From positions 1,550,001-1,614,000 of the forward strand of contig NZ_BNEO01000001.1 in assembly GCF_014905415.1 (NCBI RefSeq): 64,000 bases of DNA. Direction: 5' to 3'. The notes under the pieces were generated by a model that saw only the letters and a program-made list of their open reading frames with translations, did no database searches and was not told the origin of the DNA. Within the stretch, counting starts at the first letter, position 1, and every line of letters starts with the position of its first letter. The position numbers and the translations under genes are program-made. The stretch is from Virgibacillus salexigens (GTDB taxonomy: Bacteria; Bacillota; Bacilli; Bacillales; Amphibacillaceae). Below are positions 16,532 through 26,528 of the stretch, one piece after another.

Positions 16532-18160
16532 ATGTGTTTACAAAACGAAGCGGATATTATCCTGTCAAGTGACGCTGTTTTTACGGGGATTTTAGATAAA
16601 CCAATCTCCGCATATATTGCAATTGTTGATAATAAGATTGCAGCGATCGGCTCAAAGACAGAAGTGGATCCGTTTTTGGGACCAAATACGAAAGTATATC
16701 ACTATGGAGATCAATTAATTTTACCAGGTTTTCATGACTTTCACTTACATCTGATGATGGGGACGATATTTGAGAACGGTGTGGATCTATCGGAAGCTCG
16801 GTCTGAAGATGAGGCTGTACAAATGGTCAAGAGGTATGCGGATGACCACCCAGATGAAGAATGGATTATAGGATTCGGTTGGGATGCTAGTTACTGGGAT
16901 GGTAAGCAATTGCCAAATCGCTATTCATTGGATCACGTCATTGGAGATCGGCTAGTTTTACTCAATCATGCAGAAATGCATTATGCGTGGGTTAATAGCA
17001 AAACATTAGCGTTTTGCAACATCCATCGTGATACAGAGAACCCACCTTATGGGTTTATTAACAAAGACGAGAATGGTGAACCAACTGGTATATTATACGA
17101 AAAAGCAACTAAATTGGTTGATCGAAAGGCATTTAATTATTCAAAAGACAAGGAAAAGCAACTATTGGAGAAATTTCTTACTCTCTCTGCCAGGGTGGGA
17201 GTGACATCAGTCAATGATATGTACGGAGATAATAATGAGAAATATTATGAGCTTTTTAAGGAATTTGATGAAAAAGATCAATTAACAACGAGGATACATA
17301 TTTTTCCGTCTATTGATTTTGACCTGGAAATGCTCAAACAATTACATCGGGAATATGCATCGAGTAAACTTCAATTTTCAGGCTTAAAAGGATTTATTGA
17401 CGGGGTAATAACAAGTCGTACAGCCTATTTGGTTGGCCCTTATGCAGACGATCCAGAGACGTGCGGAGAATTAGTCTATTCACCGGAAGAAATCAAGCAA
17501 AAAGTCATTAAAGCGGATAAAGAAGGATTTCGAATTCGATTTCATGCGATCGGTGATGGGGCTGTCCGTTTAGCTCTAGATGCATTCGAAGAGGCACAAA
17601 AAGTTAATGGGGAAAGAGACTCCAGACATACGATTGAACATGTAGAGGTTATTCAGAAGGACGACATTTCACGTTTTCATGAGTTGGGTGTTATCGCTTC
17701 TATGCAGCCGGAATTGATGGCTCAAAGTGAAAGAGAAACGTATACTTCCCTTATTGGTCAAGAGCGAGAGCCATACGTCTTTCCAATTAATACATTAAAA
17801 AGCAGCGGAGTAACTGTAGGGCTCGGCACCGATTTTCCTGTTGCAACATTAAACCCTCTATTGGAAATTTATCGAGCAGTAACAAGGATCTCAAGTGATG
17901 GGACGCCATGGCATGAGCATGAACGCATTTCTCTAGCAGAAGCATTGAAAGATTATACCAAAAGCCCTGCTTATGGAACCTTTAGAGAAAATGAATTAGG
18001 AACCTTGGAGGTTGGAAAGCTTGCGGATCTTGTTATTCTAGATAGAAATCTTTTCGAGGTTCCTGCCGAAGAAATGTTGGTATCTAAGGTAAAACTTACA
18101 ATTGTTGATGGCCAAGTTGTTTACGATTGTAATCATACGTCTAACAAAACAAAATCATAG
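16532..18160 (+). CDS. Amidohydrolase of the YtcJ type (amidohydrolase 3 family)
   Basis: This 542-aa metal-dependent hydrolase has the family N-terminus with a beta-sandwich half, the HDFHLHLMMG metal motif near residue 66, an extended insert with WIIGFGWD, RFHAIGDGAVRLALD near 340, HTIEHVEV near 370 and GLGTDFPVATLNP near 430. The ATG at 16532 is favoured because GGAGG lies 8 nt before it; an ATG 7 codons upstream lacks a site. It starts 31 bp after the permease stop, so the two are probably cotranscribed. The substrate is unknown. Members act on N-acyl, formamide or cyclic amide bonds, so it might release amines or amino acids for the pathway. Confidence 0.85.
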   Translation: MCLQNEADIILSSDAVFTGILDKPISAYIAIVDNKIAAIGSKTEVDPFLGPNTKVYHYGDQLILPGFHDFHLHLMMGTIFENGVDLSEARSEDEAVQMVKRYADDHPDEEWIIGFGWDASYWDGKQLPNRYSLDHVIGDRLVLLNHAEMHYAWVNSKTLAFCNIHRDTENPPYGFINKDENGEPTGILYEKATKLVDRKAFNYSKDKEKQLLEKFLTLSARVGVTSVNDMYGDNNEKYYELFKEFDEKDQLTTRIHIFPSIDFDLEMLKQLHREYASSKLQFSGLKGFIDGVITSRTAYLVGPYADDPETCGELVYSPEEIKQKVIKADKEGFRIRFHAIGDGAVRLALDAFEEAQKVNGERDSRHTIEHVEVIQKDDISRFHELGVIASMQPELMAQSERETYTSLIGQEREPYVFPINTLKSSGVTVGLGTDFPVATLNPLLEIYRAVTRISSDGTPWHEHERISLAEALKDYTKSPAYGTFRENELGTLEVGKLADLVILDRNLFEVPAEEMLVSKVKLTIVDGQVVYDCNHTSNKTKS

Positions 18161-18257
18161 ACTAGGTAATTAGGATAGTTTTATAGCAGGGATAAAGGTA
18201 AAAAAGGCGATAAAAAAGTATGACACCTCCCTGCATCCTATCCATAATCCCATTATT

Positions 18258-18271
18258 TGAAAGCGCATCCA
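18258..18271 (+). promoter_or_regulatory. Candidate cre (CcpA) site before the second permease
   Basis: TGAAAGCGCATCCA matches the cre consensus TGWAARCGYTWNCW at 13 of 14 positions, 65 bp before the start codon. It suggests carbon catabolite control. Confidence 0.5.
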
Positions 18272-18336
18272 ATAAGGGGAGACCCTGATTAGTTAGCATT
18301 TTAGTTAATGGAAAACCATCTAGAAAGGATGTTTTT

Positions 18337-19674
18337 ATGAGTAAGACAGCACAACTTCAACGAAATCTAAAATTAATTCATGTGGTAGCGATAGGAATAG
18401 CTTATATGTCACCTTTTGCTGTATTTGATACCTTTGGAATTGCCTCTGATGTATCCTCAGGGCATGTGCCTATGGCTTACATTATCGTATTTATTGCCAT
18501 TCTCTTTACGGCATTAAGTTATGGAAAATTAGTCAAAAAATACCCAACCGCTGGTTCTGTCTATACCTACACAAAAAATACAATAAATCCATATGTCGGA
18601 ATTATTGTAGGATGGGTGACTTTTATAGCTTATTTAGCACTTCCTATGATCAATTCCTTACTTGCCAAAATTTATCTTTCAACGGGAGTCCCAGGGGTTC
18701 CTGGGTGGGTTTGGATCGTTGGCTTGATTACGATTATTAGTATTTTAAATACCTTTGGCGTGAAGATCGCTGCTTCTATCAATGTCTTGCTTGTTGTATT
18801 TCAGTTTTTAATGGGTGCTATTTTTATTTACCTTAATGTTCGTGCCATTGTAGAAGGGCCGAAACACTTTATTTCATTAAATGAATTATTCCCTGCCAAT
18901 ATGGAATTTTCAGGTGTATTTGCTGGAGCAGCCCTCCTCGCCTTATCATTTATAGGGTTTGATGCAATAACTACACTTTCTGAAGAAACAATGAAACCTA
19001 AAAAGACGATTCCTAAAGCTATTTTGCTGGTTGCTTCAATTGGTGGGGTGTTTTTCTTTTCTGTTACATACTTTATGCAATCCCTATTCCCTGATGTTTC
19101 CGTATTACAGAATATCGAAGGCGCTTCTCCCGAAATCGCTTCTATAATAGGTGGAAATCTATTTCTTTCGTTTTTTCTTGCGGGAGCTTTATTCTCCGTA
19201 TTTGCATCAGGCTTGGCAGCACAGTTAAGTGCTTCAAGATTATTATATGCGTTAGGGAGGGACGAGGTAATACCTAAACGGTTTTTTGGCTATTTACATC
19301 CCAAATTTAACTCACCAATACCAAACATTTTACTAGTTGGAGTGTTAGCTTTATCTGCACTTTTTCTAGATTTACGGACAGCTACATCCCTTATTAATGT
19401 GGGGGCCTTTACTGCTTTTTCTTTTGTAAATATATGTGTAATCAAAAATTACTTTAAATATAAAAAGGAAGGTTCTTTAAACTTTGCTTTAAGTAATTTA
19501 ATAGGGCCGCTTATTGGTTTGGGCTTTGTTCTGTATCTTTGGAGTAATCTAGATTGGTACTCAATTATCATTGGTCTGATTTGGGCTTTACTTGGTGTAT
19601 TGTATTTAGGTGTATCGACAGGCTTATTTAAAAAAGAGCCACCACAAATTGAATTTGATGAACTAGAAGGATGA
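18337..19674 (+). CDS. PuuP-like putrescine/amine permease
   Basis: This 445-aa APC-superfamily importer has about 12 TM segments. The similarity to putrescine importer PuuP is strong along the N-terminal half: the AVFDTFGIAS segment, GHVPMAYII, ALSYGKLVKKYPTAGSVYTY, INPYVGIIVGW, PMINSLLAKIYLS and VPGWVWI. Later segments GFDAITTLSEET, GRDEVIPKRFFGYLHPKFNSP and DLRTATSLINVGAFTAF also fit. It is separated from the amidohydrolase by 176 bp that carry a cre-like site, so it may have its own promoter. With the permease at 15142 it supports amine uptake as the theme of this region. Confidence 0.85.
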   Translation: MSKTAQLQRNLKLIHVVAIGIAYMSPFAVFDTFGIASDVSSGHVPMAYIIVFIAILFTALSYGKLVKKYPTAGSVYTYTKNTINPYVGIIVGWVTFIAYLALPMINSLLAKIYLSTGVPGVPGWVWIVGLITIISILNTFGVKIAASINVLLVVFQFLMGAIFIYLNVRAIVEGPKHFISLNELFPANMEFSGVFAGAALLALSFIGFDAITTLSEETMKPKKTIPKAILLVASIGGVFFFSVTYFMQSLFPDVSVLQNIEGASPEIASIIGGNLFLSFFLAGALFSVFASGLAAQLSASRLLYALGRDEVIPKRFFGYLHPKFNSPIPNILLVGVLALSALFLDLRTATSLINVGAFTAFSFVNICVIKNYFKYKKEGSLNFALSNLIGPLIGLGFVLYLWSNLDWYSIIIGLIWALLGVLYLGVSTGLFKKEPPQIEFDELEG

Positions 19675-19941
19675 TTAGCTACATACTTGATATCATTTAT
19701 TTGTTTACTAACGTCAACATGGCATATGCAGATAGGGAAAGTATACGCCTAAAAGCCCTGATATCACCGTATTCTTAAAACAAGGTCTGTTCATTTCGCC
19801 TAAAAGATGATAAAATAATAAAGCAACTCTAAACTTTTAAAAGTCCCAACTTAGTAATTCTGCATGAGATACTCTCATTTCCTTATTCCACCTTTCACCA
19901 GAATTCTCAGAAAAGACAATCAACAAGAAAGGACGAATGCT

Positions 19942-21177
19942 ATGAATTTAACGAAAAAAATACTGATTGCACTTGTTTTAGGTGTAATTGCAGGTATTGG
20001 TTTAACGTTTTCATCTAATGACTTTTTTTCTGCGATTGATACCTATGTATTAAATCCAGTTGGAGAAATATTCTTAAATCTAATCATGATGATTGTAGTA
20101 CCGATCGTCTTTGTATCAATAGTACTGGGAACGGCTGGTCTTGGTGATCCCTCTAAGCTTGGGAAAATCGGGATTAAAACGATAGGTTTTTACTTGGTTA
20201 CTACCGCTGTAGCTTTAGTTATTGGTCTTGGAGTTGGGTTAATTCTAGAACCTGGTCAAGCAGGCACGTTTGATACAGAAAATGCAAGTTATGAAGAAGA
20301 AGCTGCGCCACCAATTATGGATACATTTATAAATATTATTCCCGAGAACCCAATCGAAGCAATGTCTACAGGGAATATGCTACAAATTATTGCTTTTGCG
20401 GTGTTTATTGGAGTCGCCTTAGCAATACTTGGTGAGAAAACAAGTGGAATACACAAGTTATTTGAACAAGCAAATGAAATCTTAATTTTTCTAGTTAATG
20501 CAATAATGAAAACGGCTCCTTATGGTGCGTTTGCTTTAATTGCATCAGCGATTGGTGAAGCCGGATTAGATGCTTTAGGGTCAATGGCAATGTATATGGT
20601 TGCTGTAATTCTAGCACTACTCATTCACGGGGCTGTTACGTATAGTTTAGCTATTAAAGGATTAGGAAAAGCTAGTCCAATAAAGTTCTATAAACTATTT
20701 TTCCCTGCTATGTCTGTTGCCTTCAGTACATCAAGCTCAAGTGCAACGCTGCCAGTTTCTATGAAAATGGCACAAGAAAGACTAGGAGTGAAAAAGTCGA
20801 TTAGTAGCTTTGTTCAGCCATTAGGTGCTACTATAAATATGGATGGTACTGCGATTATGCAGGCGGTAGCTACTGTATTTATTGCTCAAGTATATGCAGA
20901 GCCATTAGGAATCAGCCAAATGTTAATGGTTGTCTTAACAGCAACCCTAGCGAGCATTGGTACTGCTGGAGTTCCTGGTGTTGGACTCATTATGTTAGCA
21001 ATGGTTCTTAAGCAAGTGGGCTTACCTGTGGATGGTATTGCATTAATTATTGGTGTTGATAGATTATTAGATATGCTACGTACTTCTCTAAACATTACTG
21101 GTGATGCTGCTTGTGCTTATATTATTTCAGAAAGCGATAAACGAAATGAAAAAGATCAAGCGGAGCAAACTGCTTAG
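19942..21177 (+). CDS. Dicarboxylate/glutamate:cation symporter (DAACS family)
   Basis: This 411-aa secondary transporter takes up C4-dicarboxylates, glutamate or aspartate with Na+ or H+. Family motifs are present: IVVPIVFVSIVLG in an early helix, the serine-rich hairpin FSTSSSSATLPVS near residue 260, INMDGTAIMQ near 300, and GVPGVGLIML and DRLLDMLRTSLNITGDA near the C-terminus. The ATG at 19942 follows AAAGGA and starts MNLTKKILIALV; the frame extends 26 codons further without a ribosome site. It has its own terminator. The 267 bp in front hold no recognised motif. Confidence 0.9.
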   Translation: MNLTKKILIALVLGVIAGIGLTFSSNDFFSAIDTYVLNPVGEIFLNLIMMIVVPIVFVSIVLGTAGLGDPSKLGKIGIKTIGFYLVTTAVALVIGLGVGLILEPGQAGTFDTENASYEEEAAPPIMDTFINIIPENPIEAMSTGNMLQIIAFAVFIGVALAILGEKTSGIHKLFEQANEILIFLVNAIMKTAPYGAFALIASAIGEAGLDALGSMAMYMVAVILALLIHGAVTYSLAIKGLGKASPIKFYKLFFPAMSVAFSTSSSSATLPVSMKMAQERLGVKKSISSFVQPLGATINMDGTAIMQAVATVFIAQVYAEPLGISQMLMVVLTATLASIGTAGVPGVGLIMLAMVLKQVGLPVDGIALIIGVDRLLDMLRTSLNITGDAACAYIISESDKRNEKDQAEQTA

Positions 21178-21183
21178 ATATAC

Positions 21184-21215
21184 ACACGTCTATTTTCGAA
21201 ATAGACGTGTTTTTT
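21184..21215 (+). terminator. Terminator of the symporter gene
   Basis: A perfect 10-bp stem ACACGTCTAT/ATAGACGTGT (21184-21193, 21201-21210) is followed by T's. Confidence 0.9.
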
Positions 21216-21394
21216 ATAATCATCCAGACGTTCATTTAATTTAACGTACGTATTACTTTAAAATTGTCACGGAATGTTCTAAAATAAATACTAGTTACCA
21301 AAAAGTTTGCATAATTTTTAATACATTGTTAATTAATCGGTTTCATTATACAAAACATAAGGTCTTAAATGAATCGTCTAGTATAAACGATAGA

Positions 21395-21408
21395 TGTAAC
21401 CGATTTCA
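21395..21408 (-). promoter_or_regulatory. Candidate cre (CcpA) site before acsA
   Basis: Read on the minus strand, TGAAATCGGTTACA fits TGNNANCGNTNNCA with good dyad symmetry, 23 bp before the acsA start. A related but weaker copy is at about 21332-21345. B. subtilis acsA is known to be under CcpA control. Confidence 0.5.
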
Positions 21409-21430
21409 ATTCTAATAACGAGGTGATTGG

Positions 21431-23146
21431 ATGGATATGCAAAAGATACCAGCTAGAGAAGGTAACCACAATCTAACAGACTATGAAAAAACTCGAGAGA
21501 CATTCTCATGGGAAGCATTGAAGAAACATTTTACTTGGAATGAAACGGGAAAAGTAAACATGGCATACGAGGCGTTAGATCGCCATGCAGAAAACCCAAA
21601 GAAAAAAGATCAAGTAGCATTGCTTTATTCAGATCCAGAAAGAGAAGAAAAGGTTACATTTGCAACTCTTCGTGATGAAAGTAATAAATTCGCTAATGTA
21701 CTTCGTAAATATGATGTGAAAAAAGGCGATCGCGTATTTTTATTTATGCCGAGAAGTCCAGAGTTCTATGCTGCCTTCTTTGGTATTTTGAAAGTAGGTG
21801 CTATTGCAGGACCTTTATTTGAAGCGTTTATGGAGCAAGCAGTTAGAGATCGACTGCAAGACAGCGAGGCTCGAGTCTTAATTACTACGCCGGATTTATT
21901 GTATCGCGTTCCTCAAAACGACCTACCAGCTTTAGAAAAAATTGTACTTGTTGGAGATCATCAGGAAACTGGAGAACAATATATTGATTACAATAAGGAA
22001 ATGGAGAACACTTCAGCTAAAACAGAAATCGAATGGGTTGACTTAGAAGATGGAATGTTACTCCATTATACTTCCGGTTCTACAGGGAAACCGAAGGGTG
22101 TTTATCATGTGCATCATGCGATGATTCAACATTATGCTACTGGCGACTGGGTGTTAGATCTGAAAGAAGACGATGTCTACTGGTGTACAGCAGATCCAGG
22201 TTGGGTAACAGGAACCAGTTACGGCATTTTCGCACCTTGGTTACATGGGGTAACCAATGTCATAAGAGGTGGTCGGTTTACACCAGATGACTGGTACAAT
22301 ACAATCGCTACGTATCGTGTCACGGTTTGGTATACAGCACCAACAGCTCTACGAAAATTAGTTAGTGCTGGTGAAGATATTGTGAAAAAATATGACTTAT
22401 CTTCATTACGGCATATTATGAGTGTCGGGGAGCCATTAAATCCAGAAGTGGTGACTTGGGGACTCAAAGCATTTAACTTACGGATTCATGATACATGGTG
22501 GATGACAGAAACAGGGGCGCAATTGATCGTTAATGTACCGTCTATGGAAATACGTCCTGGATCCATGGGCAAACCTATACCAGGTGTAGATGCAGCAATT
22601 ATTGATAATGAAGGAAATGAGTTACCGGCGAATCAAATGGGCAACTTAGCTATTAAAAAGGGTTGGCCTTCTATGATGCGGGCGATATGGAAAAATCCGA
22701 GTAAGTATGAAAGTTATTTCATACATGGCTGGTATGTTTCCGGAGATAGTGCGTATAAAGACGAAGATGGATATTTTTGGTTCCAAGGACGTTTGGATGA
22801 TGTTATAAATACTTCTGGAGAGCGAGTGGGGCCATTTGAAGTGGAAAGTAAATTAATTGAACATCCAGCTGTAGCAGAGGCTGGCGTAATTGGTAAACCG
22901 CATCCGGAGCGTGGGGAAATCATTAAAGCGTTTATTACATTGAATGATGGTTATCAAGACTCCGAAGAATTGTTAGAAGATATTCGCAGGTTTGTGAAGA
23001 CCGGATTAAGTGCGCATGCTGCTCCGAGGGAATTAGAAGTGAAAGATACCATCCCGAAAACCCGTAGTGGTAAGATTATGAGACGTTTATTAAAATCGTG
23101 GGAGTTAGGACTGCCAACAGGTGATACCTCAACATTAGAAGAATAA
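21431..23146 (+). CDS. acsA: Acetyl-CoA synthetase (AMP-forming)
   Basis: This enzyme makes acetyl-CoA from acetate, ATP and CoA. The 571-aa protein is the length of B. subtilis AcsA. The P-loop-like A3 motif YTSGSTGKPKG is near residue 215, the A5 motif DTWWMTETG near 355, the DSAYKDEDGYFWFQGR hinge region near 437, and the acetylation/catalytic Lys in PKTRSGKIMRR near the C-terminus. It starts behind AGGTGAT and has a terminator. A cre-like site in the leader fits repression during growth on good carbon sources. It could also activate acetate produced by the catabolic region upstream. Confidence 0.94.
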   Translation: MDMQKIPAREGNHNLTDYEKTRETFSWEALKKHFTWNETGKVNMAYEALDRHAENPKKKDQVALLYSDPEREEKVTFATLRDESNKFANVLRKYDVKKGDRVFLFMPRSPEFYAAFFGILKVGAIAGPLFEAFMEQAVRDRLQDSEARVLITTPDLLYRVPQNDLPALEKIVLVGDHQETGEQYIDYNKEMENTSAKTEIEWVDLEDGMLLHYTSGSTGKPKGVYHVHHAMIQHYATGDWVLDLKEDDVYWCTADPGWVTGTSYGIFAPWLHGVTNVIRGGRFTPDDWYNTIATYRVTVWYTAPTALRKLVSAGEDIVKKYDLSSLRHIMSVGEPLNPEVVTWGLKAFNLRIHDTWWMTETGAQLIVNVPSMEIRPGSMGKPIPGVDAAIIDNEGNELPANQMGNLAIKKGWPSMMRAIWKNPSKYESYFIHGWYVSGDSAYKDEDGYFWFQGRLDDVINTSGERVGPFEVESKLIEHPAVAEAGVIGKPHPERGEIIKAFITLNDGYQDSEELLEDIRRFVKTGLSAHAAPRELEVKDTIPKTRSGKIMRRLLKSWELGLPTGDTSTLEE

Positions 23147-23152
23147 ATTCAC

Positions 23153-23194
23153 AAAGGCTGACGTTCTGAAATGATTGAATGTCAGCCTTTTTAT
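23153..23194 (+). terminator. Terminator of acsA
   Basis: The stem AAAGGCTGAC/GTCAGCCTTT (23153-23162, 23181-23190) is followed by T's, 6 bp after the stop codon. Confidence 0.88.
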
Positions 23195-23258
23195 ATGTTT
23201 AATTTTAATGTACTTGGGAATATGTAATTATGTAGCAATCGTAAAGGAGTGGATATCA

Positions 23259-23777
23259 ATGAGTAAGAAAATAGCAACAGTCATTACAGATATGTTTGAG
23301 GATGTAGAATATACGGATCCAGTAAAGGCTTTTAAAGAGGCTGGTCATGAAGTTGTTACCATTGAAAAAGAAAAAGGAAACAATGTAACAGGAAAGCAGA
23401 AAGAAACCACTGTCACGATTGATCAAGGAATTGATGATGTGAACCCGAGTGATTTTGATGCGTTATTTATTCCCGGTGGCTTTTCTCCAGACATGTTACG
23501 TGCAGATGATCGTTTTGTTACATTTGCAAAGCATTTTATGGATGAGAAGAAACCGGTATTCGCTATCTGTCATGGTCCACAGTTATTAATTACGGCTAAA
23601 ACGTTAGAAGGAAGAAAAGCAACAGGATTTAAATCGATTCAAGTAGATATGGACTATGCTGGTGCAAAGGTAGTAGATGAAGAAGTAGCGGTTTGTCAGG
23701 ATCAACTTGTTACAAGTCGTCAACCTGATGATATACCGGCATTTAATCGCGAAGCAGTTCGTGTATTAAATAAATAA
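23259..23777 (+). CDS. DJ-1/PfpI family protein (YfkM-like)
   Basis: This 172-aa cytosolic protein of the class I glutamine-amidotransferase-like fold has the nucleophile elbow FAICHGPQLL with Cys near residue 106, the FIPGGFSPDMLR loop near 70 and a late QLVTSRQPDDIPAF segment. Members are general stress proteins with proposed protein/nucleotide deglycase or peptidase activity. The ATG at 23259 follows AAAGGAG; the longer frame overlaps the acsA terminator and is not credible. It is a single-gene unit. Confidence 0.88.
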   Translation: MSKKIATVITDMFEDVEYTDPVKAFKEAGHEVVTIEKEKGNNVTGKQKETTVTIDQGIDDVNPSDFDALFIPGGFSPDMLRADDRFVTFAKHFMDEKKPVFAICHGPQLLITAKTLEGRKATGFKSIQVDMDYAGAKVVDEEVAVCQDQLVTSRQPDDIPAFNREAVRVLNK

Positions 23778-23784
23778 TCGAAAA

Positions 23785-23826
23785 GAAAGAGGAGCTCTGC
23801 TTGATGCATAGAGCTCCTCTTTTTTT
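23785..23826. terminator. Bidirectional terminator between the PfpI gene and yaaH
   Basis: The stem AGAGGAGCTCT/AGAGCTCCTCT is flanked by A's and T's on both sides, so it serves both converging genes. Confidence 0.88.
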
Positions 23827-25117
23827 ATGGTTCCATTTTTTCGATGTCAAATTGATCCTGCAGTAACAGCCAATTTTGTGGGAAAGCAAGGCCCAGCTTC
23901 CAATAGGATATGCCTAATAATCCTAACTCTTTAATTAGATTAAATTTGGCTTGGATGGATCTGGCATCCTCAAACCAGACCTCATGTTGATTGCCTTCGT
24001 TATCCGTATAAGTGAAATAGGGAGCTTGCGAGCCTTCATCAAATTTTATTTCTGCATTGTTCTCCCTCGCTATTGTTATTGCCTGTTGCGGGCTAACTGC
24101 TTGTGCAGCTTCACCACCTTCTTCATAAGGTAATGTCCAATCATAACCATATAAATTTTGCCCCAATAAGATTTTATCAGCTGGCATTTCCGTTAAGGCA
24201 TATTCAACAACTTCTCTTACTTGATCTAGTGGAGATACAGCCATTGGCGGTCCATAACTATACCCCCATTCATATGTCATGAGCACGACAAAGTCTGCAA
24301 TCTCTCCATGTGCTGCATAATCATGTGCTTCATACCATTGCCCGGTCTGGGTAGCGCTCGTTTTTGGTGCTAATGCAGTTGACATCAGTAAACCGGCTTG
24401 TGATAAACGCTCTTTTGCTTTCCGTAAAAAGTTATTGTACGCCTCTCTGTCCTCTGGCGGAAGAAACTCAAAGTCAAAATGAACATCGCTATATCCGCCA
24501 GTAGTAGCTGTATTGACGATATTATCCAGTAGTGTGTTTTGGACACTTTGAACGGTTACAATAATATGACCAAGTTCTTGGCTGAATTCGCCTTCTTCCA
24601 GGTTTGTTACCACAAGCATCTTCGCTGCGTTATTCTGTTGGGCAATCTCTGATAACCCGTTCAATGGGGGCGGTGTCAAACTTCCATCACGACCAACACG
24701 ATAGCTGAAAATTGCTAAATAGGTTAAGTAAGGTGTTGTTTTTGTGGCTGCGTTTTCTAATGTTTCTGATACGGTTCCACCGGTTGGCTCAATATAGGCG
24801 TTTGTCGTGATAGGTGACTTAGAGACTGGCGGTATATAAAGCCTAAATCCGACTGGCAGGATATTACCTGGTGGGAAATTATTGATTTGTGCTAATTCTT
24901 GATAAGAGATACCAAATTGTTGGGCAATGGAATATAAACTATCACCAGGTTGAACAAAATAAAATTGTCCAATGATCGGGATCACTAAAGCCTGGCCGAC
25001 AACAAGATTATTTGGAGCATCAAGTTCATTTGCATCGATAAGCGCCTGCGTAGTTGTGTTATACGTATTGGCAATTCCGTACAGTGACTCGCCTGAGGTA
25101 ATTACATGTATTTGCAT
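23825..25117 (-). CDS. yaaH: LysM-GH18 spore cortex/germination glycosylase (YaaH/SleL)
   Basis: This 430-aa protein has two LysM peptidoglycan-binding repeats (about residues 2-46 and 51-97) and a glycoside hydrolase 18 domain. The GH18 catalytic strand is DVHFDFEFLPPE near 207 (DxDxE pattern). SleL/YaaH acts on cortex muramic-lactam peptidoglycan during germination. There is no signal peptide, as is usual for a mother-cell-made coat-associated protein. The start at 25117 follows GGAGGG. It begins the conserved yaaH-yaaI-tadA block known in B. subtilis. Confidence 0.9.
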   Translation of the reverse strand: MQIHVITSGESLYGIANTYNTTTQALIDANELDAPNNLVVGQALVIPIIGQFYFVQPGDSLYSIAQQFGISYQELAQINNFPPGNILPVGFRLYIPPVSKSPITTNAYIEPTGGTVSETLENAATKTTPYLTYLAIFSYRVGRDGSLTPPPLNGLSEIAQQNNAAKMLVVTNLEEGEFSQELGHIIVTVQSVQNTLLDNIVNTATTGGYSDVHFDFEFLPPEDREAYNNFLRKAKERLSQAGLLMSTALAPKTSATQTGQWYEAHDYAAHGEIADFVVLMTYEWGYSYGPPMAVSPLDQVREVVEYALTEMPADKILLGQNLYGYDWTLPYEEGGEAAQAVSPQQAITIARENNAEIKFDEGSQAPYFTYTDNEGNQHEVWFEDARSIQAKFNLIKELGLLGISYWKLGLAFPQNWLLLQDQFDIEKMEP

Positions 25118-25208
25118 ACCGATTCCCTCCTTTATGAGGTTGTTCAAAACCTACAGTTTATAGATGTGCTACTTACAATCTATGAGAAGGGAATCTTTGT
25201 TATTCCAA

Positions 25209-25742
25209 TTATATCGCTGAGATATCAGCTTTCATGACAGAATTTAATAAATACAAAGCATAATCATTATTGTCTTTTCCTTCGGATGCCATGCAATTCT
25301 TTGGAATATGCATGTTGTATCCGTACATATAGGCATCCTTTGCAGTAAATAGAATGCAAATATCACCAGCAATGCCAGCCATTAATAGATGTGTCTTTCC
25401 TAATTCATTTAACAAGGATTGTAATGGGGTTTGAAAAAAGGCAGAGTGCTGTGGTTTAATTAAGAAATAATCTTGATCATCTGGTTTTAACGTTTCGATG
25501 ATTTCTTGACTGCGATCGTTATGACAATAATCGATAATTTTGTGAAAATCAGCCTGCCATAGACCATAATGGTCATTAATATAGATGATAGGTAATTTAT
25601 TCTCTTTCGCATATATCCGTAAATTTTTTAAGTCAGGTAATATTTCTTTTGTATTTGCTAATAAGTTATCTCCACCATCAAATCGAAAATCATTAATAAT
25701 ATCAACAAAAAGAACAGCCGTATTTTCTAATGATGTATCCAA
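25209..25742 (-). CDS. yaaI: Isochorismatase-family cysteine hydrolase YaaI
   Basis: This 177-aa protein has the family triad: N-terminal Asp in LFVDIINDF, Lys in the FLIKPQHSAFF segment near residue 93 and the nucleophilic Cys in GIAGDICILFTA near 127. The substrate is unknown; members hydrolyse amides or act on isochorismate-like ethers. The start is TTG at 25742 behind AAAGGAG. It lies 91 bp upstream of yaaH on the same strand, the same order as in B. subtilis. Confidence 0.88.
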   Translation of the reverse strand: MDTSLENTAVLFVDIINDFRFDGGDNLLANTKEILPDLKNLRIYAKENKLPIIYINDHYGLWQADFHKIIDYCHNDRSQEIIETLKPDDQDYFLIKPQHSAFFQTPLQSLLNELGKTHLLMAGIAGDICILFTAKDAYMYGYNMHIPKNCMASEGKDNNDYALYLLNSVMKADISAI

Positions 25743-25871
25743 TGCGATTACTCCTTTCTAAGAGAAGGGATTACCAGTGTTACCATTTAAAACTATGATG
25801 AGCTGCTAGAGGCAAGTGCTTTATGCTTTTCTTATTAATTATTACCTTTTTCAAGGTTTTCAAACTTTTAA

Positions 25872-26354
<483 letters not shown>

Positions 26355-26528
26355 GGGAGAGACGGCAATATAAGCCGGAAAATATAAAAGTGTAGTAATG
26401 AAACGCTGAGCGAAGATAGAAACTGTTACGATTAATCCGAAATCGAAATGATCAAGTGAAATCATTGGCGGTCTATTATATGAATAATATACTTTTGACT
26501 CAGACTCTTAATTTTCCATGCTCTACCA

